Part shown: positions 37,859 through 48,224 of the stretch, piece by piece | Numbering within the stretch: position 1 is the first letter of the stretch | How the letters are laid out: every line of letters starts with the position of its first letter | Assembly (NCBI RefSeq): GCF_008364825.1 | Contig: NZ_VTTO01000003.1 | Coordinates: 310,001 to 374,000, forward strand | Origin: Azospirillum sp. B21 | GTDB lineage: Bacteria; Pseudomonadota; Alphaproteobacteria; Azospirillales; Azospirillaceae | Length of the DNA: 64,000 nucleotides | Reading direction: 5' to 3' | Made by a program: the position numbers and the translations under genes | The notes under the pieces: model-generated | Databases searched by the model: none | Seen by the model: only the letters and a program-made list of their open reading frames with translations | Told to the model about the DNA's origin: nothing

Positions 37859-40800
37859 GTGACGGCGGTTCGCATTTTTCTGGTCGGTCTGACGATCCTG
37901 GCCGGCCTGCTGGCCGGCCCGCAGCCCGCAAGGGCCTTCTCGCTGTTCGGCGATTCCACCCGTGAGTGGCTGACCGAGAAGATCGAGGGCGCTGTCGAAT
38001 CGCCGGACATGCATCTGAAGCTCGGCGCCATCGAGGGCGGCTTTCCCACCGATTTCACCATAGCCACCGTCACGCTGTCCGACAGCCAGGGCGTATGGCT
38101 GACCATCGACCGGCTGCGCGTGGTCCTGTCGCCCTCCGCCCTGTTCCTGCGCAGCGCCAAGATCGACGCCCTGGAAGCGGCTTCGGTCGTCGTCACCCGC
38201 GCGCCCATCAGCACCCAGCCGGCCGCACCCTCCGACCCGAATGCCCCGCTGCTGCCCAGCCTGCCGGTGGATATCGACCTGGACAAGCTGGTGGTGGAGC
38301 GGCTGGAGCTGGGACCGTCGCTGCTCGGGGAGCCGGCGGTGCTGCGCATCACCGGGGCGGCCGAACTGGCACACAGCGGCGGGGCGCTGGACACCACCCT
38401 GTCGGTGGCGCGCATCGACGACAAGCCCGGCAAGGCCGATATCGCCGCCGCCTACAAGCCGGACGAGAACACCCTGACCCTGTCGGTCGATGCCTCGGAG
38501 CCGGCCGGCGGCGTCATGGCGCGCGCTCTGTCCATTCCCGGCCTGCCGCCGGTGCAGGTGTCGCTGAAGGGCGACGGCACGCTGGACGATTGGGCCGGCA
38601 AGCTGACCGCCTTGGCTGGCGAGGCCGCAGCACCCGCCGGCACCCTGAACGCCGATGCCACCATCAAGAAGGGGCCGGAGGGGCATGCCCTGACACTGGC
38701 GGCCGGCGGCAACTTCGCCCCGCTGATCGCCGGGCTGGCGGGTGAGACGGTGACGCCGCTGATCGGCCCGAACCCGACGCTGAACGCTACCGTGCTGCGG
38801 GCGCCGACCGGCGCCATCACCGTCCGTCCGCTGGCGCTGACCGTCGCCGCCGCGACCGCGACGGTGAACGGCGACATCGCCGCCGACTACAACAGCCTCA
38901 ACCTGCGCTGGACCCTGCAGGCCGGCCCGGACTCCACCCTGCATCCGCTGGTCCCGCTGTCCTGGCGCGAGGGCGTGGTGGAGGGCTCGGCCGAAGGCGC
39001 GCTGAATGCGCTGAACGTCGCGGTGAACGCCACGCTGCGCGATCTCGCCGCCGACGACCCGGCGCTGTCCCGCCTGACCGGGCCGGAGACGGTGCTGGCC
39101 GCCCGCGCCCGGATCGACGTCGGCAACGGACAGGTCGGCTTGGAAACGCTGGCGCTGAATGCCGCCGCCGCGCGGGCGGAGGCAAAGGGGACCATCGGCG
39201 GCTGGGGCCAGACCGCCGACCTGACACTGTCCGCCAGTGCCGACGACCTCGCCCCGCTGTCGGATCTCGCCGGCCGGCCCCTGGCTGGAGCGGTGGCGCT
39301 CTCCGGTCCGGTGCGGCGCGGTGCCGACGGCGTGCTGACCACGGAGTTGACCGGCAGCCTCGACCGTCTCGCCACCGGCACGCCGGCCGACGCGGTCCTG
39401 GGCGACAAGGCGACGCTGGCGCTGGCGGCGCGGATGGAGCCGGACGGCGCCATGCGGCTGACCGACCTGACGGTGGATGGCCGCAACGGCAAGCTGACCG
39501 GCAACGCCGCTCTGGCGAACAATCAGGTCGATGCCCGTACCACCCTGACGGTGGCGAAGCTGGAGCCGCTGGGCGGCGCGCTCGGCACCCCGATGGAGGG
39601 TTCGGCGACGCTGGAGGCCACCGCCCGCGGCCCGCTCGACGCCATCGAGGCGCAGGCGAAGCTGAATGCACGCGATCTCGTGGTCCAGGGCCGCCGTCTG
39701 GGCGCTACGGAACTGCAGGCCACCGCTGCCGGCCTGCCGGCGACGCCGAACGGCACGGTGTCGGCCCGCACCAACCTGGACAAGACGCCGCTGTCGCTCG
39801 ACGGACGCTATGCATTGCGCGAGCAGAGCCTGCGGCTGGACGGGCTTACCATCGCCAACGGGTCGAACCGGATCACCGGTCAGGCCCAGGTGGCGCTTGA
39901 TACCCTGCTCGCCACCGGGCGGCTGGAGGGCGCGCTGCCCAACCTGAACGGCCTGTCGGAACTGGCCGGCATGCCGCTCGGCGGCGGAGCGACCTTCGCG
40001 CTGGCGCTCGACGGCAAGGGCGGCAAGCAGGCGGCCAACCTCACCGCGGATGCCACCAACCTGCGGGTGGACGGGGAAGGCGGTCCGCTGCTGACCGCCC
40101 GCCGCTTGACGGCAAGGGCCGATGTCGCCGACGCGCTCGGCACCCCCAGCGGCAAGGCGCGGGTAGAGATGACCGACGGCAATGCCGCCGGCAACGACCT
40201 GCGCAGCGTCACAGCCTCCGTTGACGGTTCCCTTGCGAAGGCCTCCTTCCAGGCCAATGCCGCCGGTGCCGGCACCCAGCCGGTCGCCCTCGACCTTGCC
40301 GGTAATCTGACCCGGGAGGGGGAGGCGACGCGCATCCGGCTCGACCGGCTGCAGGCGCGCTATGCCGGGGAGGATCTGCGGATGACCGCCCCCGCCACCA
40401 TCCTGCTGGCCGAGCGCCGCTACGAGGTGAAGGAACTTCGGTTGTCGTCGGGCAATGCCCGGCTGGCCGCCGACCTCGGCCTGAACGGCGACCGGCTGAG
40501 CGGCGAGCTGAGCGTCGACCGGCTGCCGCTCGCGCTCGCCAAGCTCGCCAGCCCGACCCTGCGGCTGGATGGCGTCGCCAACGCGCGCGCCTCGCTGGGT
40601 GGCACTCTGCGCAATCCTCGGGCCGACGCCACCCTGCGGGTCAGCGGGCTGAAGGCGCAGCAGACGACGCAGGCCGGCCTGCCGGGCATCGACGCCAATC
40701 TGGACGCGCAGTGGCGCGACCGCCGGCTGTCGATGACCGGCCGCATCGCCATGCCGAAGAATGCCGGCACCCTGACCGCCAACGCCGCCGTGCCGCTGGT

Positions 40801-42175
40801 GATGGACCCTGACAGCTATGCCGTCAGCCTGCCGCCGAACGGCGCGCTGGAGGCGGCGGTCAACGGCACGCTCGACCTGTCGCTGGCGAACGACATTCTG
40901 GCATCCTCGGGCGACCGGGCGCGCGGGTCGCTGCAACTTGACGTGCGGGCCGGCGGCACGGTGGAGAAGCCGTCACTCGGCGGCTCGGTCGTTCTGGCGA
41001 ACGGGCGCTACGAGAACCGGGCGTCGGGCGCCGTCATCACCAACATCCAGGCGCGTCTGGTCGGCGACGGCGACGTCTTCACCATCCAGAGCTTCCAGGG
41101 CCGCACCCGCAACGGCGGCGCCATCAGCGCCAGCGGCGTCATCCGCCCGGCGGCCCCTGCCGACCGGCAGCTGGACATCGCGCTGAAGGCCGACAATGCC
41201 CGTTTGGTGGAACTCGACATCGCGACGGCGGAGATCGGGGCCAACCTGACGCTGACCGGCGGCTTCGCCAATGCGCGGCTGGCCGGGCCGGTCGATATCC
41301 GCCGTGCCGAGATCCAGATCCCCGACCGCATGCCCGCCAGCGTCGTCGACCTGAAGGTGACGGAGGTCGGCAAGGGCCGCGCCCGCGGCACCACCCAGGT
41401 CTCCACGGCCGGCGGCACCCGCCGCATTCCGCAGCCGGAGGAGGCGGCGCCGGCCGCAACGCCTTTCGTGCTGGCGCTGGACATGACGGTCAATGCGCCC
41501 AACCAGATCTTCGTGCGCGGCCGTGGATTGGATGCGGAGCTTGGCGGCAACCTGCGCGTCGGCGGCACTGCCGCAGCGCCCGAACTGACCGGCCGCTTCA
41601 CCATCCTGAAGGGCAGCCTGAACCTGCTGGCCCGCAATTTCGAGTTCAAGCGCGGCATCTTCGACTTCGACGGCGGACTCGATCCCCGGCTCGACCTGCT
41701 GGCGGAGGCGACGGCCAACGGCATCACCGCGCAGGTGGTGGTCAGCGGCACCGCCCGCCAGCCGAAGATCGAGCTGACCTCGCCCCAGGGACTGCCGCAG
41801 GACGAGGTGCTGGCCGGCGTGCTGTTCGGCAAGTCGGTGGGCGACCTGAGCGCGGCGGAGGCGGTGCAGCTCGCCCAATCGGCGGCGGCGCTGGCCGGCG
41901 TTGGCGGCGGGGGCGGCGGTATCCTGGACCGCGTGCGCCGAAGCATCGGCGTGGACCGGCTGGACTTCACCCAGGGCGCGAACGGCAAGGGTGGTGCCGT
42001 GCAGGCCGGCCGCTATGTCAGCGACCGCGTCTATGTCGGCGTCGAACAGGGCATCGGCGCCAACCAGAGCCGCGCGAAGGTCGAGGTGGACATCACCAAG
42101 AACCTGAAGGGTACCGCCTCTGTCGGTGGCAATTCCGACACGCAGTTCGGGCTGGTCTATGAGAAGGATTATTGA
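37859..42175 (+). CDS. tamB: Translocation and assembly module protein TamB
   Basis: GTG 37859 has AAAGGG 6 nt upstream and starts MTAVRIFLVGLTILAGLLAG, a clean membrane anchor; an earlier in-frame GTG at 37832 would add nine residues. The 1438-residue protein is a long periplasmic beta-rich rod, with Ala/Leu/Thr/Asp repeats, and ends with the DUF490 domain (about 1080-1438: NLLARNFEFKRGIFDFDGG, QDEVLAGVLFGKSVGDLS). The length is usual for alphaproteobacteria. TamB spans the periplasm and bridges to TamA, probably carrying phospholipid. Confidence 0.92.
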   Translation: MTAVRIFLVGLTILAGLLAGPQPARAFSLFGDSTREWLTEKIEGAVESPDMHLKLGAIEGGFPTDFTIATVTLSDSQGVWLTIDRLRVVLSPSALFLRSAKIDALEAASVVVTRAPISTQPAAPSDPNAPLLPSLPVDIDLDKLVVERLELGPSLLGEPAVLRITGAAELAHSGGALDTTLSVARIDDKPGKADIAAAYKPDENTLTLSVDASEPAGGVMARALSIPGLPPVQVSLKGDGTLDDWAGKLTALAGEAAAPAGTLNADATIKKGPEGHALTLAAGGNFAPLIAGLAGETVTPLIGPNPTLNATVLRAPTGAITVRPLALTVAAATATVNGDIAADYNSLNLRWTLQAGPDSTLHPLVPLSWREGVVEGSAEGALNALNVAVNATLRDLAADDPALSRLTGPETVLAARARIDVGNGQVGLETLALNAAAARAEAKGTIGGWGQTADLTLSASADDLAPLSDLAGRPLAGAVALSGPVRRGADGVLTTELTGSLDRLATGTPADAVLGDKATLALAARMEPDGAMRLTDLTVDGRNGKLTGNAALANNQVDARTTLTVAKLEPLGGALGTPMEGSATLEATARGPLDAIEAQAKLNARDLVVQGRRLGATELQATAAGLPATPNGTVSARTNLDKTPLSLDGRYALREQSLRLDGLTIANGSNRITGQAQVALDTLLATGRLEGALPNLNGLSELAGMPLGGGATFALALDGKGGKQAANLTADATNLRVDGEGGPLLTARRLTARADVADALGTPSGKARVEMTDGNAAGNDLRSVTASVDGSLAKASFQANAAGAGTQPVALDLAGNLTREGEATRIRLDRLQARYAGEDLRMTAPATILLAERRYEVKELRLSSGNARLAADLGLNGDRLSGELSVDRLPLALAKLASPTLRLDGVANARASLGGTLRNPRADATLRVSGLKAQQTTQAGLPGIDANLDAQWRDRRLSMTGRIAMPKNAGTLTANAAVPLVMDPDSYAVSLPPNGALEAAVNGTLDLSLANDILASSGDRARGSLQLDVRAGGTVEKPSLGGSVVLANGRYENRASGAVITNIQARLVGDGDVFTIQSFQGRTRNGGAISASGVIRPAAPADRQLDIALKADNARLVELDIATAEIGANLTLTGGFANARLAGPVDIRRAEIQIPDRMPASVVDLKVTEVGKGRARGTTQVSTAGGTRRIPQPEEAAPAATPFVLALDMTVNAPNQIFVRGRGLDAELGGNLRVGGTAAAPELTGRFTILKGSLNLLARNFEFKRGIFDFDGGLDPRLDLLAEATANGITAQVVVSGTARQPKIELTSPQGLPQDEVLAGVLFGKSVGDLSAAEAVQLAQSAAALAGVGGGGGGILDRVRRSIGVDRLDFTQGANGKGGAVQAGRYVSDRVYVGVEQGIGANQSRAKVEVDITKNLKGTASVGGNSDTQFGLVYEKDY

Positions 42176-42190
42176 GAGAGCGGGCGGCCC

Positions 42191-42607
42191 TCACTCCGAC
42201 CCGCATCCCGGCTTCAGCGCCGGATCGTTGACGAAGCTGCCGTCGTCAGCTTGCTTGTCAGCTCCGTAATCCGGGTTGGTCCCGGCCGCCAGCGCCGCCA
42301 GCCGATGGGCGGTCGCCACGCGGGCTTCGCGTTCGACGGCGCGGTAATGGTCGATGACCTCCGCGCCAAACGCGGTCAGCACGGTGCCGCCCCCATGCTT
42401 TCCGCCCACCGCCGCGCTGACCACTGGTTCGCGGAAGATGCGGTTGAGGTCGTCCACCAGCAGCCAGGCCCGGCGGTAGGACATGCCCAGCGCCCGCCCG
42501 GCGGCGGAGATGGAGCCGGTCTCGCGGATCCGCTCCAGCAGCGCGATCTTGCCGGGACCGATGGAGCCGCCGCTGTCGAAGTCGATGCGGATCCGCATGC
42601 GCGTCAT
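42191..42607 (-). CDS. ModE-like winged-helix regulator without molybdate domain
   Basis: 138 residues. The LysR-like helix-turn-helix at about 18-80 (GKIALLERIRETGSISAAG, then GMSYRRAWLLVDDLN and a Gly-rich wing GGKHGGGTVLT) is the ModE N-terminal signature. The C-terminal molybdate-binding TOBE pair is missing, as in the short ModE-related group. It is read after the cysteine-synthase-like gene with 16 nt between, so it probably regulates that enzyme or a metal/sulfur process. A short frame with ATG also at 42598. Confidence 0.85.
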   Translation of the reverse strand: MTRMRIRIDFDSGGSIGPGKIALLERIRETGSISAAGRALGMSYRRAWLLVDDLNRIFREPVVSAAVGGKHGGGTVLTAFGAEVIDHYRAVEREARVATAHRLAALAAGTNPDYGADKQADDGSFVNDPALKPGCGSE

Positions 42608-42623
42608 CGCCGGGTTCCTCCCG

Positions 42624-43751
42624 TCACCGCTCGGCGGTCTCGATCCCGTCGCCGCTCCAGGCGCCGGTGCGGAAGAAGCCGTCGATGCGCTCGCACCACG
42701 GGCCGATGTCCAGCCCGGCCGAGGTCAGCCAGTCGCGGTTGAAGTAGGTGCCCATATAGCGGTCGCCGGGGTCGCAGATCAGTGTGGCGACGCTGCCCCG
42801 CCGTCCATCCCGCATCATCTCCGCGATCAGCTGGATGGAGCCCACCAGATTGGTGCCGGTGGAGCCGCCGCAGGCGCGGCCCAGCCGGTCGCGCAGCACC
42901 CAGACCGCGGCGATGCTGGCGGCGTCGGGCACGCGGATCATGCGGTCGATCACCGTCGGCTGGAAGGAGGGCTCCACCGTCGGCCGCCCGATGCCTTCGA
43001 TGCCGGACCCGCGGCCGACGTCGGCCTTCGGGTTGTCGTCGCGGAAGCCCTCGAAGAAGGCCGAATGTTCGGGATCGGCGACGCAGATGCGGGTCGGCAG
43101 CCGGCGGTAGCGGACAAAGCGCCCCATGGTTGCCGAGGTGCCGCCGGTGCCGGCACCGCAGACGATCCAGTCCGGCACCGGATGCGGCTCCTGCGCCAGT
43201 TGTTCGAAGATCGACTGGGCGATGTTGTTGTTGCCGCGCCAGTCGGTCGCGCGCTCGGCATAGGTGAACTGGTCCATGAAATGGCCGTTGCAGGCCTGGG
43301 CCAGCCGCTGCGCCTCGGCACAGACCTCCGACGCGCGTTCCACCATATGGCAGCGACCGCCATAGAACTCGATCTGCGCGATCTTGGCCGGGGAGGTGTT
43401 GCGCGGCACCACCGCGACGAAGGGCAGGTCCAGCAGTTGGGCGAAATAGGCCTCCGACACGGCGGTGGAGCCCGACGACGCCTCGATCACCGTGGTGCCC
43501 TCGTGCACCCATCCGTTGCAGATCGCATAGAGGAACAGCGACCGAGCCAGCCGGTGCTTCAGGCTGCCCGTCGGGTGGGTCGACTCGTCCTTCAGATACA
43601 GCGTGATCCCAGGCGCCGACGGGATCGGCAGGCGCAGCAGATGGGTGTCGGCGGACCGGTTCACGTCCGCCTCGATGCGCCGCAGCGCCTCATCGAGCCA
43701 GCCGCGCCGGGCGGCGGTTGAGTGGGCGGCGGCGGGGGTGGGGGAGGTCAT
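42624..43751 (-). CDS. PLP-dependent cysteine synthase-family enzyme (Cds1-like)
   Basis: 375 residues of the fold-type II PLP family. [15 protein letters not shown] holds the catalytic lysine, [10 protein letters not shown] the substrate loop, and [14 protein letters not shown] the phosphate-binding glycine loop. Overall it resembles the Cds1-type cysteine desulfhydrase group more than CysK. It could release sulfide from cysteine or make cysteine-like compounds. It forms an operon with the ModE-like regulator. Confidence 0.82.
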   Translation of the reverse strand: MTSPTPAAAHSTAARRGWLDEALRRIEADVNRSADTHLLRLPIPSAPGITLYLKDESTHPTGSLKHRLARSLFLYAICNGWVHEGTTVIEASSGSTAVSEAYFAQLLDLPFVAVVPRNTSPAKIAQIEFYGGRCHMVERASEVCAEAQRLAQACNGHFMDQFTYAERATDWRGNNNIAQSIFEQLAQEPHPVPDWIVCGAGTGGTSATMGRFVRYRRLPTRICVADPEHSAFFEGFRDDNPKADVGRGSGIEGIGRPTVEPSFQPTVIDRMIRVPDAASIAAVWVLRDRLGRACGGSTGTNLVGSIQLIAEMMRDGRRGSVATLICDPGDRYMGTYFNRDWLTSAGLDIGPWCERIDGFFRTGAWSGDGIETAER

Positions 43752-43853
43752 GAGGTCCCGTGTGACAGCGATTCGCAGGACTCAATCCATAGCGCGGATT
43801 GTCGCGGATTGCATCCGGCGCGCGCCTCCCCTGCACGCGCGCCTTGCGGTCGT

Positions 43854-45542
43854 TCAGCCCTGGCGGATGCGGGCGACGAAGGCCGAGACCTCGTTCAGCA
43901 TGCGGTCGGCGCGCTCGCCCACCGCGCGGGCCGCGGCAGCCACCTCGGTGGAGGCCTGGCCGGTGGCGGTGGCGTGGCTGCAGACGAGGTTCAGGCTGTC
44001 AGACACCGAGCTGACGCCCTGTGCCGCCTCGTTAACGTTCTGGCTGATGTCGCGGGTGGCGGCACCCTGCTCCTCGATGGCGGCGGAGATGCTGGAAGCG
44101 ACATTGTTCACCGTTTCGATGGCGCCGCCGACCCCGCGCATCGCCTCCACCACCGACGAGGTGGCGTCGGTCATCGCGGCGATCTGCGCCTGCACGTCGT
44201 CGGTTGCCTTGGCCGTCTGGTTGGCGAGATTCTTCACCTCGCTGGCGACCACGGCAAAGCCCTTGCCGGCCTCGCCGGCACGCGCCGCCTCGATGGTCGC
44301 GTTCAGCGCCAGCAGGTTGGTCTGCTCGGCGATGGAGCGGATCAGGTCGACCACCTCCACCGTGCGGCGGGCGACGCCGTCCAGCTGTTCGATCAGCGCG
44401 TAGGTCCGGCGGACATCCTCTACTGCGCGGGCGGAGCCGGTGGTCGATTCGGCGATCTGCTGGGCGATCTCGCGGATCGAGGCGGCCAGCTCTTCCGTGG
44501 CGCCGGCCACCGCCTGGACGTTGCCCGACGTGGTTTCCGCCGCGCGGGCGGCGCCGTCCATCAGCCGGGTGGTCTGCTCCGCTCCGCTGCTCATCGCGCC
44601 GGAGGTGTGGGTCAGCTGGCCGGCCGATTCGGCAACCGAACGGACCAGCCCGCCGACCGTGTTTTCGAACTCGTCGGCGAAACGGAGCATGGTGGCGCGA
44701 CGGGCCTGCTCGGCCTCCTGCTCCAGGGCGGCATGGCGGCGGCGCAACTCCTCCGCCTCGACGGCGCTGAGCCGCAGCGTCTCGACCGAGCGGGCGAGCG
44801 CGCCCACCTCGTCGCGGCGCTCCGTCCCGCCGACCTGGGTGGCGAGATCGCCCTTGGCGATGCGGCCGGTCGCGGTGCTGATGCCGTTCAGCCCCTTGGA
44901 GATGCGCGACACCAGACGGAAGCCGAAAAGTCCGAGCAGGACGGACGCGACCAGCGTGACCACCAGTGTTTCCAGCAGCGTACGGCGGAAGGCGGCATCG
45001 ACGTCGTCGATGTAGACGCCGGTGCCGATCATCCAGCCCCAGGGCTCGTAGATCGCGGCGAAGGCCAGCTTCGGCACGGGATCGCCGCCACTGGCCTTGG
45101 GGAAGTTGTAGATCAGGAAACCGTCGCTGGACTTCGCCGATTCGATCAGCCCGCGGATCACCAGGACACCGTTGCTGTCCTTGAAGTCGGCCAGCTTGCG
45201 GGTGCCTTCCAGATCGGCGCGCACGCCGTGGAAGACGTTGGTTCCGTCGAACTCGTAACCGAACATGTATTCGCTGCCGAAGAAGCGCAGCGACCGCAGG
45301 GCGGCCTTGGCCTGCGTCTGCGCCTCTTCCCGGCTGAACTCGCCCTTGGCGGCGCGGGCGTCGTAGGACTTGATGATCGACAACGAGGTCTGCACCACCG
45401 CCTGGATCGAGTTGCGGTATCCCTCCTCCATGGTCTCGCGCTTGGACGTCGCGGACCAGATACCGGCCACCAGGATGGTGACGAGGAACAGTCCCAGGAG
45501 AATCAGGAGCTTCGCCTTGATGCTGTGAAGTTTGTCGATCAT
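43854..45542 (-). CDS. Methyl-accepting chemotaxis protein with sCache sensor
   Basis: ATG 45542 gives 563 aa. TM1 at about 10-28, a single Cache-type sensor at 29-185 ([34 protein letters not shown]), TM2 near 190-210, HAMP at 213-265 and the MCP signalling domain at about 315-545 with the hairpin tip [19 protein letters not shown]. Sensing a periplasmic small molecule, probably an organic acid, it controls CheA. No che gene is nearby. There is no obvious receptor tail for CheR/CheB docking. Confidence 0.93.
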   Translation of the reverse strand: MIDKLHSIKAKLLILLGLFLVTILVAGIWSATSKRETMEEGYRNSIQAVVQTSLSIIKSYDARAAKGEFSREEAQTQAKAALRSLRFFGSEYMFGYEFDGTNVFHGVRADLEGTRKLADFKDSNGVLVIRGLIESAKSSDGFLIYNFPKASGGDPVPKLAFAAIYEPWGWMIGTGVYIDDVDAAFRRTLLETLVVTLVASVLLGLFGFRLVSRISKGLNGISTATGRIAKGDLATQVGGTERRDEVGALARSVETLRLSAVEAEELRRRHAALEQEAEQARRATMLRFADEFENTVGGLVRSVAESAGQLTHTSGAMSSGAEQTTRLMDGAARAAETTSGNVQAVAGATEELAASIREIAQQIAESTTGSARAVEDVRRTYALIEQLDGVARRTVEVVDLIRSIAEQTNLLALNATIEAARAGEAGKGFAVVASEVKNLANQTAKATDDVQAQIAAMTDATSSVVEAMRGVGGAIETVNNVASSISAAIEEQGAATRDISQNVNEAAQGVSSVSDSLNLVCSHATATGQASTEVAAAARAVGERADRMLNEVSAFVARIRQG

Positions 45543-45797
45543 CGTCTCGTTCCACCCCAAACGCGCGACTCCGCTGCCGGAACGCACCGGCGCATCGCAG
45601 CCCGCTTAAATGATCAGTCCCTAATGGAATGCGCCACTCATACTGGAGTATCGGGCGTTGATGCAATCCCTAACGGTGGGGTAGGGATAATCCGGATGGA
45701 TGCGTAACCGGATGTGATCGTCACGATCCGGCGGATCGCGTGGGCTGATCGCGCCGGCGGGTTACGCCGCACGGGAAATCTGGCAGGATGCGGCACT

Positions 45798-46529
45798 ATG
45801 ACACTGATCGCCTATCCGCTGTCGGGGGCCATGCCCGACATCCGCCCGGCGCGCCCGACGCGCGACTGGATCGACGCCCTGCCGGAGCAGTACGGCTACC
45901 GCTGCCTGCCACTGAACATCGCCAGCATGCATGGGTGGGAGGTCTGTTGCCCGGTGCGGGTGACGGCGGTCTGGGATGGCGGCACCGGGCTGGATGCCAT
46001 CGCCGTCACGGCCGATGAACCGCACCCGCTGCTGCCGGCCAGCCATTTCGGCAGCGGCGTGCTGACCTTCCATGTCGCAGCCCTGTTCCGGACGCCGCCG
46101 GGCGTCAACCTGATGGTCACCGGGCCGCTGAATCATCCGAAGCACGGCATCATCGGCCTGTCCGGCATCATCGAGACCGACTGGTCGCCCTATCCCTTCA
46201 CCATGAACTGGAAATTCACCGCGCCCGGCGTGCCGGTGACCTGGGAAAAGGGCGAACCCTTCGCCCATCTGATGCCGATCCAGCGGGGGTTGGTGGAAAG
46301 CCTGGAACCGGAGATCCGCGATCTCGACAGCGATCCCGAAACGGCGGCGCAATACCGTGCCTGGGCAGCCTCGCGCAGCCAGTTCAACGCTGACCTGCAG
46401 ACCCCCGGAAGCACCGCGGCGCAGGAGCGCTGGCAGAAGGGCTATTACCGCGGCAAGAAGCCGGACGGCGGCGACGGCCCGCCCGACCATGAGATCAAGG
46501 TGCGGGCGAAGCCGTTTCCTATCAAATGA
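45798..46529 (+). CDS. DUF6065-like protein of unknown function
   Basis: 243 residues from ATG 45798, with AGGA upstream. The sequence has an N-terminal MTLIAYPLSGAMPDIRPARP and a conserved-looking WEVCCPVRVTAVWDGG, plus EWSPYPFTMNWKFT-like (TDWSPYPFTMNWKFT) and GEPFAHLMPIQRG. This matches what I recall of DUF6065 proteins. No TM helix or signal. Its stop abuts the gmk stop (convergent, no gap). Function unknown. Confidence 0.65.
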   Translation: MTLIAYPLSGAMPDIRPARPTRDWIDALPEQYGYRCLPLNIASMHGWEVCCPVRVTAVWDGGTGLDAIAVTADEPHPLLPASHFGSGVLTFHVAALFRTPPGVNLMVTGPLNHPKHGIIGLSGIIETDWSPYPFTMNWKFTAPGVPVTWEKGEPFAHLMPIQRGLVESLEPEIRDLDSDPETAAQYRAWAASRSQFNADLQTPGSTAAQERWQKGYYRGKKPDGGDGPPDHEIKVRAKPFPIK

Positions 46530-47177
46530 CTACAGCGTGTCCTGGATGCTGCGCACGAATTCCGGCAGGCCGACCTGACGGCGGCGGCGCAGCCGTTCGG
46601 CGCGCAGGATCGACTCCACCGCGGCGATGCTCTCGTCCACGTCGTGGTTGACGATGACGTAGTCGTATTCCGGCCAGTGGCTGATCTCGTTGGACGCCTT
46701 GGCCATGCGGTTGGCGATGACCTCCTCCGAATCCTGACCGCGGCCGCGCAGGCGGCGCTCCAGCTCGCTGACCGTCGGCGGGAGCACGAAGACGCTGACC
46801 AGATCGTCGCGCGCGTTCTGCGCCAGCTGCTGCGCGCCCTGCCAGTCGATGGCGAACAGCACATCCCGGCCGGCGCCCAGCGCATCCTCCACCGCCACGC
46901 GCGGCGTGCCATAGCAGTTGCCGAAGACGCGGGCATGCTCCAGCAGATCGCCGGTCTCCGCCATGCGGTCGAAGCGCTGCTGGTCGATGAAATAATAGTC
47001 CGTTCCTTCGGCCTCGCCGGGGCGCATCGCCCGCGTGGTCACCGACACCGACATGGTGATGCCGGCATCGCGCTCCAGCAGGCCGCGGGCAATGGTGGTC
47101 TTGCCGGCGCCCGAGGGGGAGGACAGCACCAGCATCAGGCCGCGCCGGTGGATCAGGGGGGTGTTGGTCGCAGCCAT
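46530..47177 (-). CDS. gmk: Guanylate kinase
   Basis: About 215 residues from ATG 47177 (GTG 47186 also in frame). The P-loop LSSPSGAGKTTIARGLL, SVTTRAMRPGEAEGTDYYFI and the lid DSEEVIANRMAKA are complete. It phosphorylates GMP to GDP. It follows yicC, whose stop is 40 nt upstream, a pairing common in alphaproteobacteria. Confidence 0.95.
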   Translation of the reverse strand: MAATNTPLIHRRGLMLVLSSPSGAGKTTIARGLLERDAGITMSVSVTTRAMRPGEAEGTDYYFIDQQRFDRMAETGDLLEHARVFGNCYGTPRVAVEDALGAGRDVLFAIDWQGAQQLAQNARDDLVSVFVLPPTVSELERRLRGRGQDSEEVIANRMAKASNEISHWPEYDYVIVNHDVDESIAAVESILRAERLRRRRQVGLPEFVRSIQDTL

Positions 47178-47216
47178 GGCGCTCACTCGATGTTGCCGGT
47201 CATTCAGGTGCAGTCT

Positions 47217-48083
47217 TCATTCGATGTTCTGGACCTGCTCGCGAAGCTGCTCGATCGAGGCTTTCAGCGACAGGCCGATGCGGGTCAGTTCGACGTCCGC
47301 CGACTTGGAGCACAGGGTGTTGGCTTCCCGGTTGAACTCCTGGCACAGGAAGTCGTACCGGCGGCCGATGGCCCCGCCCTCCGCCATCAGGTCGCGCGCC
47401 GCCTGGATGTGGGCGCGCAGGCGGTCCAGTTCCTCGCGAACGTCGGCCTTGCCGATCAGGATGGCGGCCTCCTGGGCCAGCCGGTCCTCCGACAAGGTGG
47501 GGAAGGAGCCGAGGATGGCGGCTACCTGGGCGCGCAGCTTCTCGCGCAGGGCCTCCGGCTGGGTGGAGGCGCAGGCCGAGGCGGCGTCGACCAGACGGGC
47601 GATCTCGTCCAGATGGCCGTTCAGCACCTCGGCGATGCGGGCACCCTCGGCGAGGCGGTTGACCACCAGCTGGTCGATCAGCTTGGCGAGGTCGGCCTTC
47701 AGCGCCGATTCGACGCGCTCGCGCGATTCGGTCTCATCCTCCTCCACCGGTTCGATGATGCCGCGGACAGCCAGCAGCGAATCGAGCCGCGGCGGAGCGG
47801 CGCCGGCCCCCTCGATCTCGCGGGCGAGTTCCAGCACCTGGGCGAGAAGCTCCCGGTTGATGCGCAGCTGCGACACCGCCTGGGCGCGGTTGACGGTCAG
47901 CGTCAGGTTGACGTTGCCGCGTGCGAGCCGCTTCGGCAGCTCGGCACGGGCCACCGCCTCGATGCTGTCGAATCCCGACGGCAGGCGGCAACGCAGGTCC
48001 AGGCTGCGGCCATTGACGCTCTTGGCCTCGAAGGTCCAGGAATAGCCGTCGCCGTGCCCGTCGACGCGTGCGAAACCGGTCAT
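47217..48083 (-). CDS. yicC: YicC-family endoribonuclease
   Basis: ATG 48083 gives 288 aa beginning MTGFARVDGHGDGYSWTFE, the usual YicC start. The N-terminal region EAKSVNGRSLDLRCRLP and C-terminal CQEFNREANTLCSKSADVELT are the two family signatures. YicC proteins are RNases that act in stationary phase and small-RNA decay. It lies upstream of gmk in a likely operon. Confidence 0.92.
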   Translation of the reverse strand: MTGFARVDGHGDGYSWTFEAKSVNGRSLDLRCRLPSGFDSIEAVARAELPKRLARGNVNLTLTVNRAQAVSQLRINRELLAQVLELAREIEGAGAAPPRLDSLLAVRGIIEPVEEDETESRERVESALKADLAKLIDQLVVNRLAEGARIAEVLNGHLDEIARLVDAASACASTQPEALREKLRAQVAAILGSFPTLSEDRLAQEAAILIGKADVREELDRLRAHIQAARDLMAEGGAIGRRYDFLCQEFNREANTLCSKSADVELTRIGLSLKASIEQLREQVQNIE

Positions 48084-48224
48084 GCTGGCAATGACGGGGC
48101 GATGGGCGGGCAAGGCGGCCTCACTTGTAAAGCGGTGTCGATTGGTGTCGTGCTTATAAACTCGACGCCACCCCACAACAAGCTCCGGCGCCGGATTTGG
48201 ACCGACGAGCAGGGCGGAGATTTC

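Noticed and set aside
36866..40936. 1356-residue minus-strand open frame
   Set aside because: It runs antisense to tamA and tamB, has shadow-type composition (Gln, Arg, Gly, His) and no start site or family; GC-rich codon bias leaves such frames open.
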